Below, one piece after another: positions 8,617-16,419 of a stretch of DNA of 64,000 nucleotides (position 1 is its first letter; each line of letters begins with the position of its first letter). The notes beneath the pieces are model-generated. The model was given only the letters and a program-made list of their open reading frames with translations, was not told where the DNA came from and ran no database searches. This stretch comes from an uncultured Spirochaetales bacterium (lineage in GTDB: Bacteria; Spirochaetota; Spirochaetia; JAFGXN01), in assembly GCA_949289575.1 (NCBI GenBank), contig CASEOG010000005.1, positions 124,001 to 188,000 of the forward strand, in the 5' to 3' direction. A program made the position numbers and the translations under genes.

Positions 8617-8880
8617 TCAGAGAATAAGCTGCTTTGATGGTTTAAAGAAATCGGGGTCGATTTCTTTTTCTATAACCGGCTTGAGTGCTTCGGCTTCTTT
8701 GGTTTGACCGCGTAGCTTATGCAGGTCATACGAGTAAACCAGATACATGTGTTCGCCAGTAGGTTCCCCAAGGGTAGCAATGATTTTTTTCAATACGTCA
8801 AACGGCTCGCCACAACCGATTTTTAATATTTCACTGTCTTGCGGATTTAATGATAAAAAATAATTTCGATGCTTGTTCAT
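8617..8880 (-). CDS. immunity-like protein B (87 aa)
   Basis: It follows the toxin-tip fragment at 8881-9342 without a gap and is followed by a terminator. It shares its C-terminal about 27 residues with the protein at 7854-8117. The N-terminus MNKHRNYFLSLNPQDSEIL is different, as expected if the variable part recognises a particular toxin. No membrane segment or known domain is visible. The role as immunity protein is inferred from the toxin-immunity-terminator layout. Confidence 0.6.
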   Translation of the reverse strand: MNKHRNYFLSLNPQDSEILKIGCGEPFDVLKKIIATLGEPTGEHMYLVYSYDLHKLRGQTKEAEALKPVIEKEIDPDFFKPSKQLIL

Positions 8881-9342
8881 TTATTTTCCTCTGAAAGCAA
8901 CTTCACCCATTAGGTTTGAATATAAATTATGATCAAATTGATCTAAATTCGACATACTGACTGATTCGCCTTCGGCTGACTTCATTAAATCTTTTTCCAA
9001 CGCTCTGTTTAATTTTTCGACAGACCCTTTGCTATACTCAAGCAAACTCTCGTTTAAAAAATCTTTTTGAATCAAGTCGGGATAACCCAAAGACTCGGTC
9101 ATGATTTGTTTACGCAAAGCGTTATCCATCTCATCTCTTAAGGCTATTTTAGTTCTTGCATACAGCTCTGTCAAGACTTCTTTTTTCAATTCTTCGGTTT
9201 TGGCGATTGTATTAATTGCAAAAGAATCATGTGTCAATTCGTGCTCCAATGCCTCCAACGCAAGGTATTTCTTTCGCCCGTCAGAAGAATCATACACAAA
9301 AGACGGACGCAGTCTGCCCCGAATAGGGAGTTGCCAGCACAA
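8881..9342 (-). CDS. toxin-tip fragment with HELTH zinc motif (orphan module B)
   Basis: The frame of about 153 codons opens at a TTG with no ribosome binding site, so it is probably a displaced C-terminal module that is not translated by itself. It begins CWQLPIRGRLRPSF, which corresponds to the conserved CR segment at the C-terminal end of phage head-morphogenesis (SPP1 gp7/Mu F-like) proteins. It then carries ALEALEHELTHDSF, an HExxH zinc-metalloprotease signature, and a helical C-terminal region (ELYARTKIALRDE, SLGYPDLIQKDFL). It would become functional if recombined behind a full-length carrier gene. Its partner is the 87-aa gene immediately downstream. Confidence 0.6.
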   Translation of the reverse strand: MCWQLPIRGRLRPSFVYDSSDGRKKYLALEALEHELTHDSFAINTIAKTEELKKEVLTELYARTKIALRDEMDNALRKQIMTESLGYPDLIQKDFLNESLLEYSKGSVEKLNRALEKDLMKSAEGESVSMSNLDQFDHNLYSNLMGEVAFRGK

Positions 9343-9401
9343 AGAAAAAGCGCGAAAAAGCGCGCTTTCGGCAAAAAATGATTAGTTTTGCGTGGAGAAT
9401 G

Positions 9402-9432
9402 AAAAAAGCGTTGAATCAACGCGATTCAACGC
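9402..9432 (-). terminator. Rho-independent terminator after module A
   Basis: The same 10-bp stem as at 8547-8578 (GCGTTGAATC/GATTCAACGC) with six T on the minus strand, 40 bases after the stop of the 78-aa immunity gene. A second hairpin (AAAGCGCG/CGCGCTTT followed by T-rich sequence) lies 30 bases further on. Confidence 0.85.
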
Positions 9433-9471
9433 TTTTAAAGGGATTGTGGCGATAAGGGACGGGTGCGAAAA

Positions 9472-9708
9472 TCAATATAAACAACCGGGCTTGTAAACGA
9501 CGCGGTTATTTTTCACCAAGTCGATGATAAGGTCTTTATTTTCTTTAACGGAACGCTCCATCAGTTCTTCGATTTCCGCTTCACTCATGTGTTCGGGGAA
9601 GTGGTATGTTCCCTTTATTTTGTTCGGTGCGTAAACAATACCACCGCCCGGCTCTAAGTACCCGATGTTGCCAAATTGATCCCAAAACTCGGGAAGTACC
9701 TTTATCAT
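9472..9708 (-). CDS. immunity-like protein A (78 aa)
   Basis: It starts with ATG overlapping the stop of the 371-codon toxin-like gene (ATGA), with GGAGG inside the end of that gene, so the two are translationally coupled. The sequence IGYLEPGGGIVYAPNKIKG and the C-terminus NNRVVYKPGCLY are shared with the orphan copy at 7574-7816. The coupling, small size and duplication fit an immunity protein for the upstream HExxH protein. No database family is recognised. Confidence 0.7.
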   Translation of the reverse strand: MIKVLPEFWDQFGNIGYLEPGGGIVYAPNKIKGTYHFPEHMSEAEIEELMERSVKENKDLIIDLVKNNRVVYKPGCLY

Positions 9709-10820
9709 TTTAATCCTCCTATAAAATCATCGAAATACCGGAAAGCATTCGGGAATGCTTCTTTGATTTCTCTCAGCCGTTCTCCGCCACTGCCTTTTCC
9801 TGCAAAAAAGTGCGCTATCGCTTCAGTCTCAAGCGCGTCGGATATCCAGTAGTCGTCATCATGAAAATATCCATCTTGAATTTTACCATAGGACGCCCCG
9901 TTAATCAAGTCGCTGACGCAATTTCTTGTCGCGGATTTTTTTGCGATTTCCTTTTCCGTGATGTCGATATATTCCCGATCCGCTTTGCGTCTTTTGTTTA
10001 AGGTCTCAAAACTTTCAATTCGCCCTCTGTCTCCCAAAATTTGATTGACGTAATTCAAAGCGTCTTTCTGAATCAGCTCTTTCAGTTTGGGAAGTTCATC
10101 CTGAATTTTTGTGCCGCCGAGACTGTTGTAGTCCAACCAGTGCCCGGATTCATGGAGAAAAGCATTCAGGTCGGTTTTGTAGCCCGACGCGACCGAACGG
10201 GGATCCTTTCTGGACAAGTCCAAATAAATGGTGTTGTCATACGCCCAATAATAAGCCCCCGAACCGCGGTGGTTCAGATTCGCTTTCATCGTCTTCGCGT
10301 GCTTCACCAAAAAGCTCAGCTGTTCGGGCTCCACTTTCAAAAGGTCGTTTTCAAAATCGGCTTTAAGCTCCTTCGGTACCGATTTAAAAAACGGGTATTT
10401 TTTGAGCTCGTTAACAAGATCTGTGGCGACAGGGGTGTTTTGTGTTTTTTCATACCGTTTTTTAAGATTATCGGTCACCTTATCCCATTGTGAGTTTTCT
10501 CCTAAAAATTTTCTCGGTGATTCAAGATTTTTCTCTTGAATACTCTTCGATGGAGTGTTTATAGGATATTGCCCGAACCCTTTTGCCGGCGCATTCGAAA
10601 AAGAGACTTCCGCACTTTCTTTGATACCGAAGGCGGCCGCCTCTTCGGCGTAGACCGGGCGCACGGTCGAGCGGCAGTTAAAGTGCAGCGGCGGTGATGG
10701 CCGCACGCAAAGCCGTCTCAGCGTCGGTCTACGGCTTCGGATCGTACGGACAAACAAATCGTCATCGGTTTTGATAAGAAGAAAAGCCCCCGCAGGGGGG
10801 CTTTCAAACTCCAAAAACAA
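9705..10820 (-). CDS. phage-head-protein-derived toxin with HESGH zinc-protease motif (module A)
   Basis: The open frame is 371 codons, but its first 30 or so span a terminator and the end of a neighbouring gene, so the true start is unknown. Around residue 46 the sequence PPLHFNCRSTVRPVY matches the C-terminal signature of phage minor head (SPP1 gp7/Mu F-like) proteins. A Ser/Pro-rich linker and a new domain follow: LSFLVKHAKTMKANLNHRGSG, a YWAYDNTIYLDLS strand, LNAFLHESGHWLDYNSLGG (HExxH plus Asp) and a conserved WISDALETEAIAHFFAG helix that could supply the third zinc ligand. I infer a zinc-peptidase toxin tip fused to a phage structural protein, now 5'-truncated. The coupled 78-aa gene would be its immunity partner. 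Confidence 0.65.
   Translation of the reverse strand: MFLEFESPPAGAFLLIKTDDDLFVRTIRSRRPTLRRLCVRPSPPLHFNCRSTVRPVYAEEAAAFGIKESAEVSFSNAPAKGFGQYPINTPSKSIQEKNLESPRKFLGENSQWDKVTDNLKKRYEKTQNTPVATDLVNELKKYPFFKSVPKELKADFENDLLKVEPEQLSFLVKHAKTMKANLNHRGSGAYYWAYDNTIYLDLSRKDPRSVASGYKTDLNAFLHESGHWLDYNSLGGTKIQDELPKLKELIQKDALNYVNQILGDRGRIESFETLNKRRKADREYIDITEKEIAKKSATRNCVSDLINGASYGKIQDGYFHDDDYWISDALETEAIAHFFAGKGSGGERLREIKEAFPNAFRYFDDFIGGLK
10778..10806 (-). terminator. Rho-independent terminator of the small phage-type gene
   Basis: Minus strand: AAAGCCCCC, a short loop with TGC, GGGGGCTTTT and T-rich tail. It overlaps the stop of the 28-aa gene and falls inside the formal 5' end of the 371-codon frame, showing that this end is not coding. 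Confidence 0.8.
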
Positions 10821-10890
10821 AAATTGAAACCAAAAGCATTGTCACGTTAAACGCCAACACACACAAATAAACAACAGTTCTTTTTCTCAT
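10804..10890 (-). CDS. 28-aa membrane peptide, phage-remnant type
   Basis: ATG at 10890 follows GGAGGTCAAGAG, a strong ribosome binding site. The peptide starts MRKRTVVY and then has a single hydrophobic helix (LLVSIFVFGV at its end). A terminator overlaps its stop. Tiny membrane peptides like this accompany lysis or accessory genes in prophages. Here it is probably a remnant, and its function is unknown. Confidence 0.5.
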   Translation of the reverse strand: MRKRTVVYLCVLAFNVTMLLVSIFVFGV

Positions 10891-10925
10891 CTCTTGACCT
10901 CCATTAAAATATAAGTTATGATAGA

Positions 10926-10947
10926 GGCAAGGGGTTTCCCCCTTGCC
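10926..10947 (-). terminator. 9-bp stem-loop between two small genes
   Basis: Perfect stem GGCAAGGGG/CCCCTTGCC with a 4-base loop, located after the stop of the 32-aa gene and before the ribosome binding site of the 28-aa gene. There is no U-run, so it may be a processing or attenuating hairpin, not a true terminator. Confidence 0.4.
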
Positions 10948-10953
10948 GTGTCC

Positions 10954-11052
10954 TCATTTAAGGGCGAGGATTAAGTTTGCAATCGCGGTGACAGCAGCTG
11001 ATATCGCCAATATCCAGTCCGTCACTTGCGGTTGCTTTTTTTTGCCTTTCAC
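10954..11052 (-). CDS. 32-aa membrane peptide, phage-remnant type
   Basis: GTG start (11052). The peptide begins MKGKKKQPQVTDW and has one hydrophobic stretch, ILAISAAVTAIANLILAL. No strong Shine-Dalgarno sequence is visible. The Lys-rich head plus single membrane helix resembles small conserved phage proteins. It lies upstream of the other tiny membrane gene on the same strand. Confidence 0.4.
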   Translation of the reverse strand: MKGKKKQPQVTDWILAISAAVTAIANLILALK

Positions 11053-11277
11053 ATTTTATACCTTTACATAACCGGATATCTCAAAGATCAGTTTATTGAA
11101 TAGTTCTTCATAACCAGGAGGAGACAAACCCGAATCCGCAGGTGATTTCCTGCATATGCAAATAAAGACATTTTTACAATACATTAAGTTAAAAAAATAA
11201 AACTTATACTGCATGTTGTCATTCACGCACCCGTAAAGGGTGCGACTCGCCTCCGATTTTATAATAATCTCGACAAT
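11053..11277. other. non-coding stretch at the old end of the CRISPR array
   Basis: No gene is seen. A hairpin CGCACCC-5-GGGTGCG (11226-11244) lies about 35 bases beyond the last repeat in the direction of array transcription. It lacks a U-run, so it is only a possible terminator or processing stop. No degenerate extra repeat is visible. Confidence 0.5.
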
Positions 11278-14200
11278 ATCTACAACAGTAGAAATTGTTT
11301 GAAACCTCTAAACCAGCGAGCGACCCTGCACGTTCATCCGATCTACAACAGTAGAAATTGTTTGAAACCTCTAAACGAGCGACCCTGCACGTTCATCCGA
11401 TCTACAACAGTAGAAATTGTTTGAAACCTCTAAACTTCGTCTCCGTTGTCCTCGATGTAGCGATCTACAACAGTAGAAATTGTTTGAAACCTCTAAACAA
11501 CCAAGTCGCACCTTGCGTTAAAGCTTATCTACAACAGTAGAAATTGTTTGAAACCTCTAAACGGTGGATGATATTATGCGTGGATTACCATCTACAACAG
11601 TAGAAATTGTTTGAAACCTCTAAACCGAGAGACGCAAGAAAAGACCGAACATCAATCTACAACAGTAGAAATTGTTTGAAACCTCTAAACCGAAAACAAC
11701 GGAAGAGTACCACCGTTATCTACAACAGTAGAAATTGTTTGAAACCTCTAAACATCGACCGGTCTTTTTCGTCGCTATCGATGATCTACAACAGTAGAAA
11801 TTGTTTGAAACCTCTAAACCAAGACTACCAGCTGAAACTCTTCCGGAATCTACAACAGTAGAAATTGTTTGAAACCTCTAAACAAAAAAAAACGATTGAC
11901 ACAATAATAAATCTGCAACAGTAGAAATTGTTTGAAACCTCTAAACGATGAAGCTGCCTGAAAAGCACCTAATCATCTACAACAGTAGAAATTGTTTGAA
12001 ACCTCTAAACATTATACAGCTCAGGTGTCGCAAAATATCTACAACAGTAGAAATTGTTTGAAACCTCTAAACATTCCTTTCCAGGCGAAATGTGTTTCGT
12101 ATCTACAACAGTAGAAATTGTTTGAAACCTCTAAACTACAAATAAGACAATTGCAGATACTCGATCTACAACAGTAGAAATTGTTTGAAACCTCTAAACC
12201 CGAAGCAATCGAAAACGTGCTGTTGTGATCTACAACAGTAGAAATTGTTTGAAACCTCTAAACGAAAAGACAGACAAGATCGCAAAAGAGATCTACAACA
12301 GTAGAAATTGTTTGAAACCTCTAAACGCTACTTTGAAAGGTTCTGTCTACAAATCTACAACAGTAGAAATTGTTTGAAACTTCTAAACTTTTTTGATTTT
12401 CTTCTTGTAATTCTGCATCTACAACAGTAGAAATTGTTTGAAACTTCTAAACATAGCCAGATTGAAAATCTGGAAATAGATCTACAACAGTAGAAATTGT
12501 TTGAAACTTCTAAACGACAAAAGCACCTTTTGCCCGACATTAGCATCTACAACAGTAGAAATTGTTTGAAACTTCTAAACTTTGCAATATTTGCGTTGAT
12601 GGTTGCATATCTACAACAGTAGAAATTGTTTGAAACTTCTAAACTGTCTCAAGTCTGACATCCTCCATTCTCTATCTACAACAGTAGAAATTGTTTGAAA
12701 CTTCTAAACCCCGACGCACGCAAGTCACTCATTAAGATCTACAACAGTAGAAATTGTTTGAAACTTCTAAACCGGGAGCGGTTCTTGACAAGGATATTCC
12801 ATCTACAACAGTAGAAATTGTTTGAAACTTCTAAACAGCAAGAGAAAAAGCCGAAGAATTGAATCTACAACAGTAGAAATTGTTTGAAACTTCTAAACTA
12901 ACAAAACCTCCAAATTGACATCAAAAATCTACAACAGTAGAAATTGTTTGAAACTTCTAAACATTTTTATCAAGTAACCGGTAAGGCAATCTACAACAGT
13001 AGAAATTGTTTGAAACTTCTAAACGCGATTCAAAAAGGGAAACCTGACTCTATCTACAACAGTAGAAATTGTTTGAAACTTCTAAACATCGAGGGAAAGC
13101 ATCCGTGTGTCCCTATCTACAACAGTAGAAATTGTTTGAAACTTCTAAACTAAAAAACCTCCAAAAAAATACATAACAATCTACAACAGTAGAAATTGTT
13201 TGAAACTTCTAAACAGCGATATCGCCAGTTTGGGACATCCGAAATCTACAACAGTAGAAATTGTTTGAAACTTCTAAACTCCACACTCCGAGAAACAGAG
13301 TAATCAATCTACAACAGTAGAAATTGTTTGAAACTTCTAAACAGCCTGTTTGACATCAGAACGAAGGAAATCTACAACAGTAGAAATTGTTTGAAACTTC
13401 TAAACTCCACTAATGCTTTTTCCTTCGCCAGATATCTACAACAGTAGAAATTGTTTGAAACTTCTAAACGATACTTCATAAGACACAGCGACGAAATCTA
13501 CAACAGTAGAAATTGTTTGAAACTTCTAAACTATCGAGAGAAAGCATCCGGGTTTCACTATCTACAACAGTAGAAATTGTTTGAAACTTCTAAACACGCC
13601 GATACAGACTCACCGGCATAACATCTACAACAGTAGAAATTGTTTGAAACTTCTAAACTACATAATTAAAAGCAAGGGTTTTTAATCTACAACAGTAGAA
13701 ATTGTTTGAAACTTCTAAACGTTGTCTTGCAATGCATAGATGCCTATATCTACAACAGTAGAAATTGTTTGAAACTTCTAAACCGTCCGGATCATCGCTT
13801 TCGAAAATAGCATCTACAACAGTAGAAATTGTTTGAAACTTCTAAACTGCTTGACATCCGAACGTAAAAAGAATAATCTACAACAGTAGAAATTGTTTGA
13901 AACTTCTAAACAAGGCATATTTTCCACAGCGTCATACCAATCTACAACAGTAGAAATTGTTTGAAACTTCTAAACTAAGTTATGTAGTCGTTATACATGT
14001 AATCTACAACAGTAGAAATTGTTTGAAACTTCTAAACTTTTCGAAAAGGAAAAGCTGCCGGAAAATCTACAACAGTAGAAATTGTTTGAAACTTCTAAAC
14101 GCGGAGGCAACCGGTAATTAGAGTAAATCTACAACAGTAGAAATTGTTTGAAACTTCTAAACACCTTAACAGACTGGCAACTAGAAAAGCATCTACAACA

Positions 14201-14477
14201 GTAGAAATTGTTTGAAACTTCTAAACCATCACGCTGTGCATCATCTGACGGAAATCTACAACAGTAGAAATTGTTTGAAACTTCTAAACTATACAGTGAA
14301 CAGAGAGCCGAATATATCTACAACAGTAGAAATTGTTTGAAACTTCTAAACTGTGAAAGCTAGTAGTGTTACACTTGAATCTACAACAGTAGAAATTGTT
14401 TGAAACTTCTAAACGCTGTAATACTGCGTCGGCAGTGGTAGATCTACAACAGTAGAAATTGTTTGAAACTTCTAAAC
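11278..14477 (-). CRISPR. type V-A CRISPR array, 51 repeats and 50 spacers
   Basis: The repeats are 36 nt. Read on the minus strand they end in AATTTCTACTGTTGTAGAT, the conserved Cas12a crRNA handle with a UCUAC-N4-GUAGA stem-loop. Spacers are 26-30 nt, except one of 23. The array is transcribed on the minus strand from the cas2 side, so new spacers lie near 14477 and the oldest near 11278. The 17 oldest repeats read GTTTAGAGGTTTC at their start, and the 34 newer ones (from 12353 on) read GTTTAGAAGTTTC. One old repeat (11911-11946) has an extra change next to the handle, GTTGCAGAT for GTTGTAGAT. Repeats are otherwise identical, which suggests an active array. Confidence 0.99.
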
Positions 14478-14593
14478 CCTTATCGCTGTATAACAACACA
14501 GAAGGGAGGTCTTTTGTATAAAAAAACAACAGTTTTTTGCAAAAAGAAGACTGTTTTTTAGATAAAATGCCCGGTAAGACCCCGGGTTTGCAA
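14478..14593 (-). promoter_or_regulatory. CRISPR leader with candidate array promoter
   Basis: This is the 116-bp AT-rich stretch between cas2 and the first repeat. On the minus strand it holds -35 TTGCAA (14537-14542), a 16-bp spacer and -10 TATACA (14515-14520), which would start transcription about 30 bases before the first repeat. The cas operon promoter has the same -35 and spacer length. Confidence 0.5.
14521..14555 (-). terminator. terminator after cas2
   Basis: Minus strand: the stem AACAGT/ACTGTT, helped by inner TTTT/AAAA pairing, is followed by G and six T. It would end the cas transcript before the array. It overlaps the candidate array promoter. Confidence 0.55.
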
Positions 14594-14872
14594 CTATGTC
14601 AATATTAAACATTCTTCATCATTATGCCGTGCGTAACCGTATTTATGCGTTTCACACTGCCCTTTTAAATTAAATATAATGATACTATCCGATTCTGTAA
14701 AGCACTTTTCGTATTTATTTTCGATTTCGGCTATGATATTTTTTAAAATACGTTCGCTGTTTCGGATCTGAAACACGGAATACTGTAATCGAAAACCGAA
14801 TTTGCTCAAATACTTTGAAAACTTCGTCCTGACTTTGGTGTCGCTGATATCGTAACTGACAATAAGCATCAT
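14594..14872 (-). CDS. cas2: CRISPR adaptation protein Cas2
   Basis: A 92-aa Cas2. It begins MMLIVSYDISDTKVRTKFSK, the typical ferredoxin-like first strand with the conserved Asp (YDIS), followed by GFRLQYSVFQIRNSE. Cas2 bridges two Cas1 dimers during spacer integration. GGGGG lies upstream of two adjacent ATG codons; either may be used. It is the last cas gene and sits 7 bp after cas1. Confidence 0.97.
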   Translation of the reverse strand: MMLIVSYDISDTKVRTKFSKYLSKFGFRLQYSVFQIRNSERILKNIIAEIENKYEKCFTESDSIIIFNLKGQCETHKYGYARHNDEECLILT

Positions 14873-14879
14873 TCCCCCT

Positions 14880-15842
14880 TTAAAACCAAAAAAACGGAAA
14901 ATCTTTTCCCTTCGACCCTTTCATAAACAGTCTGTAATAAGAACGAATAAAAATAAAAATCTCATTTTTTCTGTCTAAAATACTTTTTAAAAAGATCTGA
15001 ACATAAGGAGCACTCTTTTTGCCGAACAAAAAATAGCGGTTTTGAATCACCGAAAAATCTTCTTCCCGACATTGTCCCAAATTAAGTGCTTTAATTAAAG
15101 CGTCGTCAATCAGGCACCGGAACGGCTCGACCAAATCGCAGGTTAATGATTTTCGCTGAAAGAATTGCCGATGTAAAACTCCGGCATAAGTATCGAATCC
15201 GTAAACTTCCAAAAGAGCGTTGATAATATTGAACAGAATCGAATACCCGATATCCAGTAAAGCATTAATCATATCCGGCTTGACCCGGGGCATCCGGGAC
15301 TTCCATTCGTAGTGATAAAACAGAGCCGAAAAATAAACGCGGGAGGCACTCCCCTCGATTCCCATGATTTCATTCAGTCCCCACTTCTCATCGAGAACAG
15401 CCTCGGCATATCCGTCTAAAAGCGCAATCGCTTTTTTGACTTCTTCGGGTTTTTTTCGGATTTTCTTTAATACCGAACTCTGATTGATGATTTTATTGGA
15501 AATCAGCGTCGCACCGATATCCCATCGGTTATAATCATACTGTCTTTTACGAAGAAGAACATTGCCTTCCGCTCCGGCAGAAAAAATTCCGTACGTTTTT
15601 AACGAATGAGTCAGAAGAACAATCGAAAATCCGAATCGCCGGGCTCTCTGCAGCAACCCGCTGGTCACCGAAAGATGTCCCGCTATAAACAAAGCAAACA
15701 ATAGATAACATGACGACTGATGTTTTATTTTGTTCTCTTTATCCCGAATCACGATATTATCGTTTTTAAACGAAAATTTTTCTCCCTCATTCAGAAAGAC
15801 AAAAATGAACTGTTTTTCGATAAAATCTTTTCTACTCATCAT
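14880..15842 (-). CDS. cas1: CRISPR integrase Cas1
   Basis: The start is taken at the ATG ATG pair at 15842/15839 (MMSRKDFIEKQFIFVFLNEG), which overlaps the end of cas4 by 8-11 bp. A longer frame back to 15956 only reads through cas4. The 320-aa protein carries the expected metal-binding residues: Glu in MGIEGSASRVYFSALF, His in FDTYAGVLHR and Glu in CDLVEPFRCLIDD. It forms the integration complex with Cas2 and probably Cas4. Length and gene order match type V-A systems. Confidence 0.97.
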   Translation of the reverse strand: MMSRKDFIEKQFIFVFLNEGEKFSFKNDNIVIRDKENKIKHQSSCYLLFALFIAGHLSVTSGLLQRARRFGFSIVLLTHSLKTYGIFSAGAEGNVLLRKRQYDYNRWDIGATLISNKIINQSSVLKKIRKKPEEVKKAIALLDGYAEAVLDEKWGLNEIMGIEGSASRVYFSALFYHYEWKSRMPRVKPDMINALLDIGYSILFNIINALLEVYGFDTYAGVLHRQFFQRKSLTCDLVEPFRCLIDDALIKALNLGQCREEDFSVIQNRYFLFGKKSAPYVQIFLKSILDRKNEIFIFIRSYYRLFMKGSKGKDFPFFWF

Positions 15843-16401
15843 CGGCGCAACTCCGATCACACAAAGGAGAATAAATACAGCGGGTGCATTTTTTTTTGTT
15901 TTCCTGCACAAAAGTTTCCGGTTGAAACGCAAAAAGAGCCTCGACAGTCTTTTCAAATTTTTCCGTCATCAGCGGATTTTCGCAGGGTAGCGGAATCGGA
16001 TAAACTTTATTATCGTCATAACTGTAAAACCGCAATGATCTTACATCAAAGCCTTCTTCCGTTAAAGCAAAATATTGAGCATATAACTGAAAGACATATC
16101 CGTCATAAATTGTCACTATTTTCTTTTTTCGTTCTGTCAGCAACCCTTTGGAAATATCGAACAAATCAATTTTTCCCGTTAAACCGTAACGACGACAACA
16201 GATATCGACCCCTTGCAAAATTTCTTTGTGATGAGAATAAGATTGTCCGTCTACCGATGCATGAACCGCCTTTCCGTTAATCTGATCCGTACACTGATAC
16301 AAACACTCTTCCGTACGGCCGTACAGCTGGTGAAAATAAATGGACAGCGGACAGAAAATAAAATCGTTCAGATAACTGATAGGATAATAATTTTCCGTCA
16401 C
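15832..16401 (-). CDS. cas4: CRISPR-associated exonuclease Cas4
   Basis: The 189-aa protein is a RecB-like nuclease with an iron-sulphur cluster. It has the first Cys in DFIFCPLSIYFH, nuclease motifs GKIDLFDI (Asp), TERKKK (Glu/Lys) and QLYAQYFAL, and the C-terminal cysteines CTRCIYSPLC. In adaptation Cas4 trims prespacers and helps select those next to a correct PAM. Its 3' end overlaps cas1, so the two are translationally coupled. It lies 18 bp after cas12a. Confidence 0.96.
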   Translation of the reverse strand: MTENYYPISYLNDFIFCPLSIYFHQLYGRTEECLYQCTDQINGKAVHASVDGQSYSHHKEILQGVDICCRRYGLTGKIDLFDISKGLLTERKKKIVTIYDGYVFQLYAQYFALTEEGFDVRSLRFYSYDDNKVYPIPLPCENPLMTEKFEKTVEALFAFQPETFVQENKKKCTRCIYSPLCDRSCADDE

Positions 16402-16419
16402 GCTGTCTCCTTTCGTCGG

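Noticed and set aside
11358..14529. Open frames with repeated YNSRNCLKPLN or RSFKQFLLL-like peptides, at first sight tandem-repeat proteins.
   Set aside because: They are translations of the CRISPR repeat in both directions and have no ribosome sites.
15843..15956. N-terminal extension of Cas1.
   Set aside because: It is the out-of-frame reading of cas4. Cas1 similarity begins at the MMSRKDF start.
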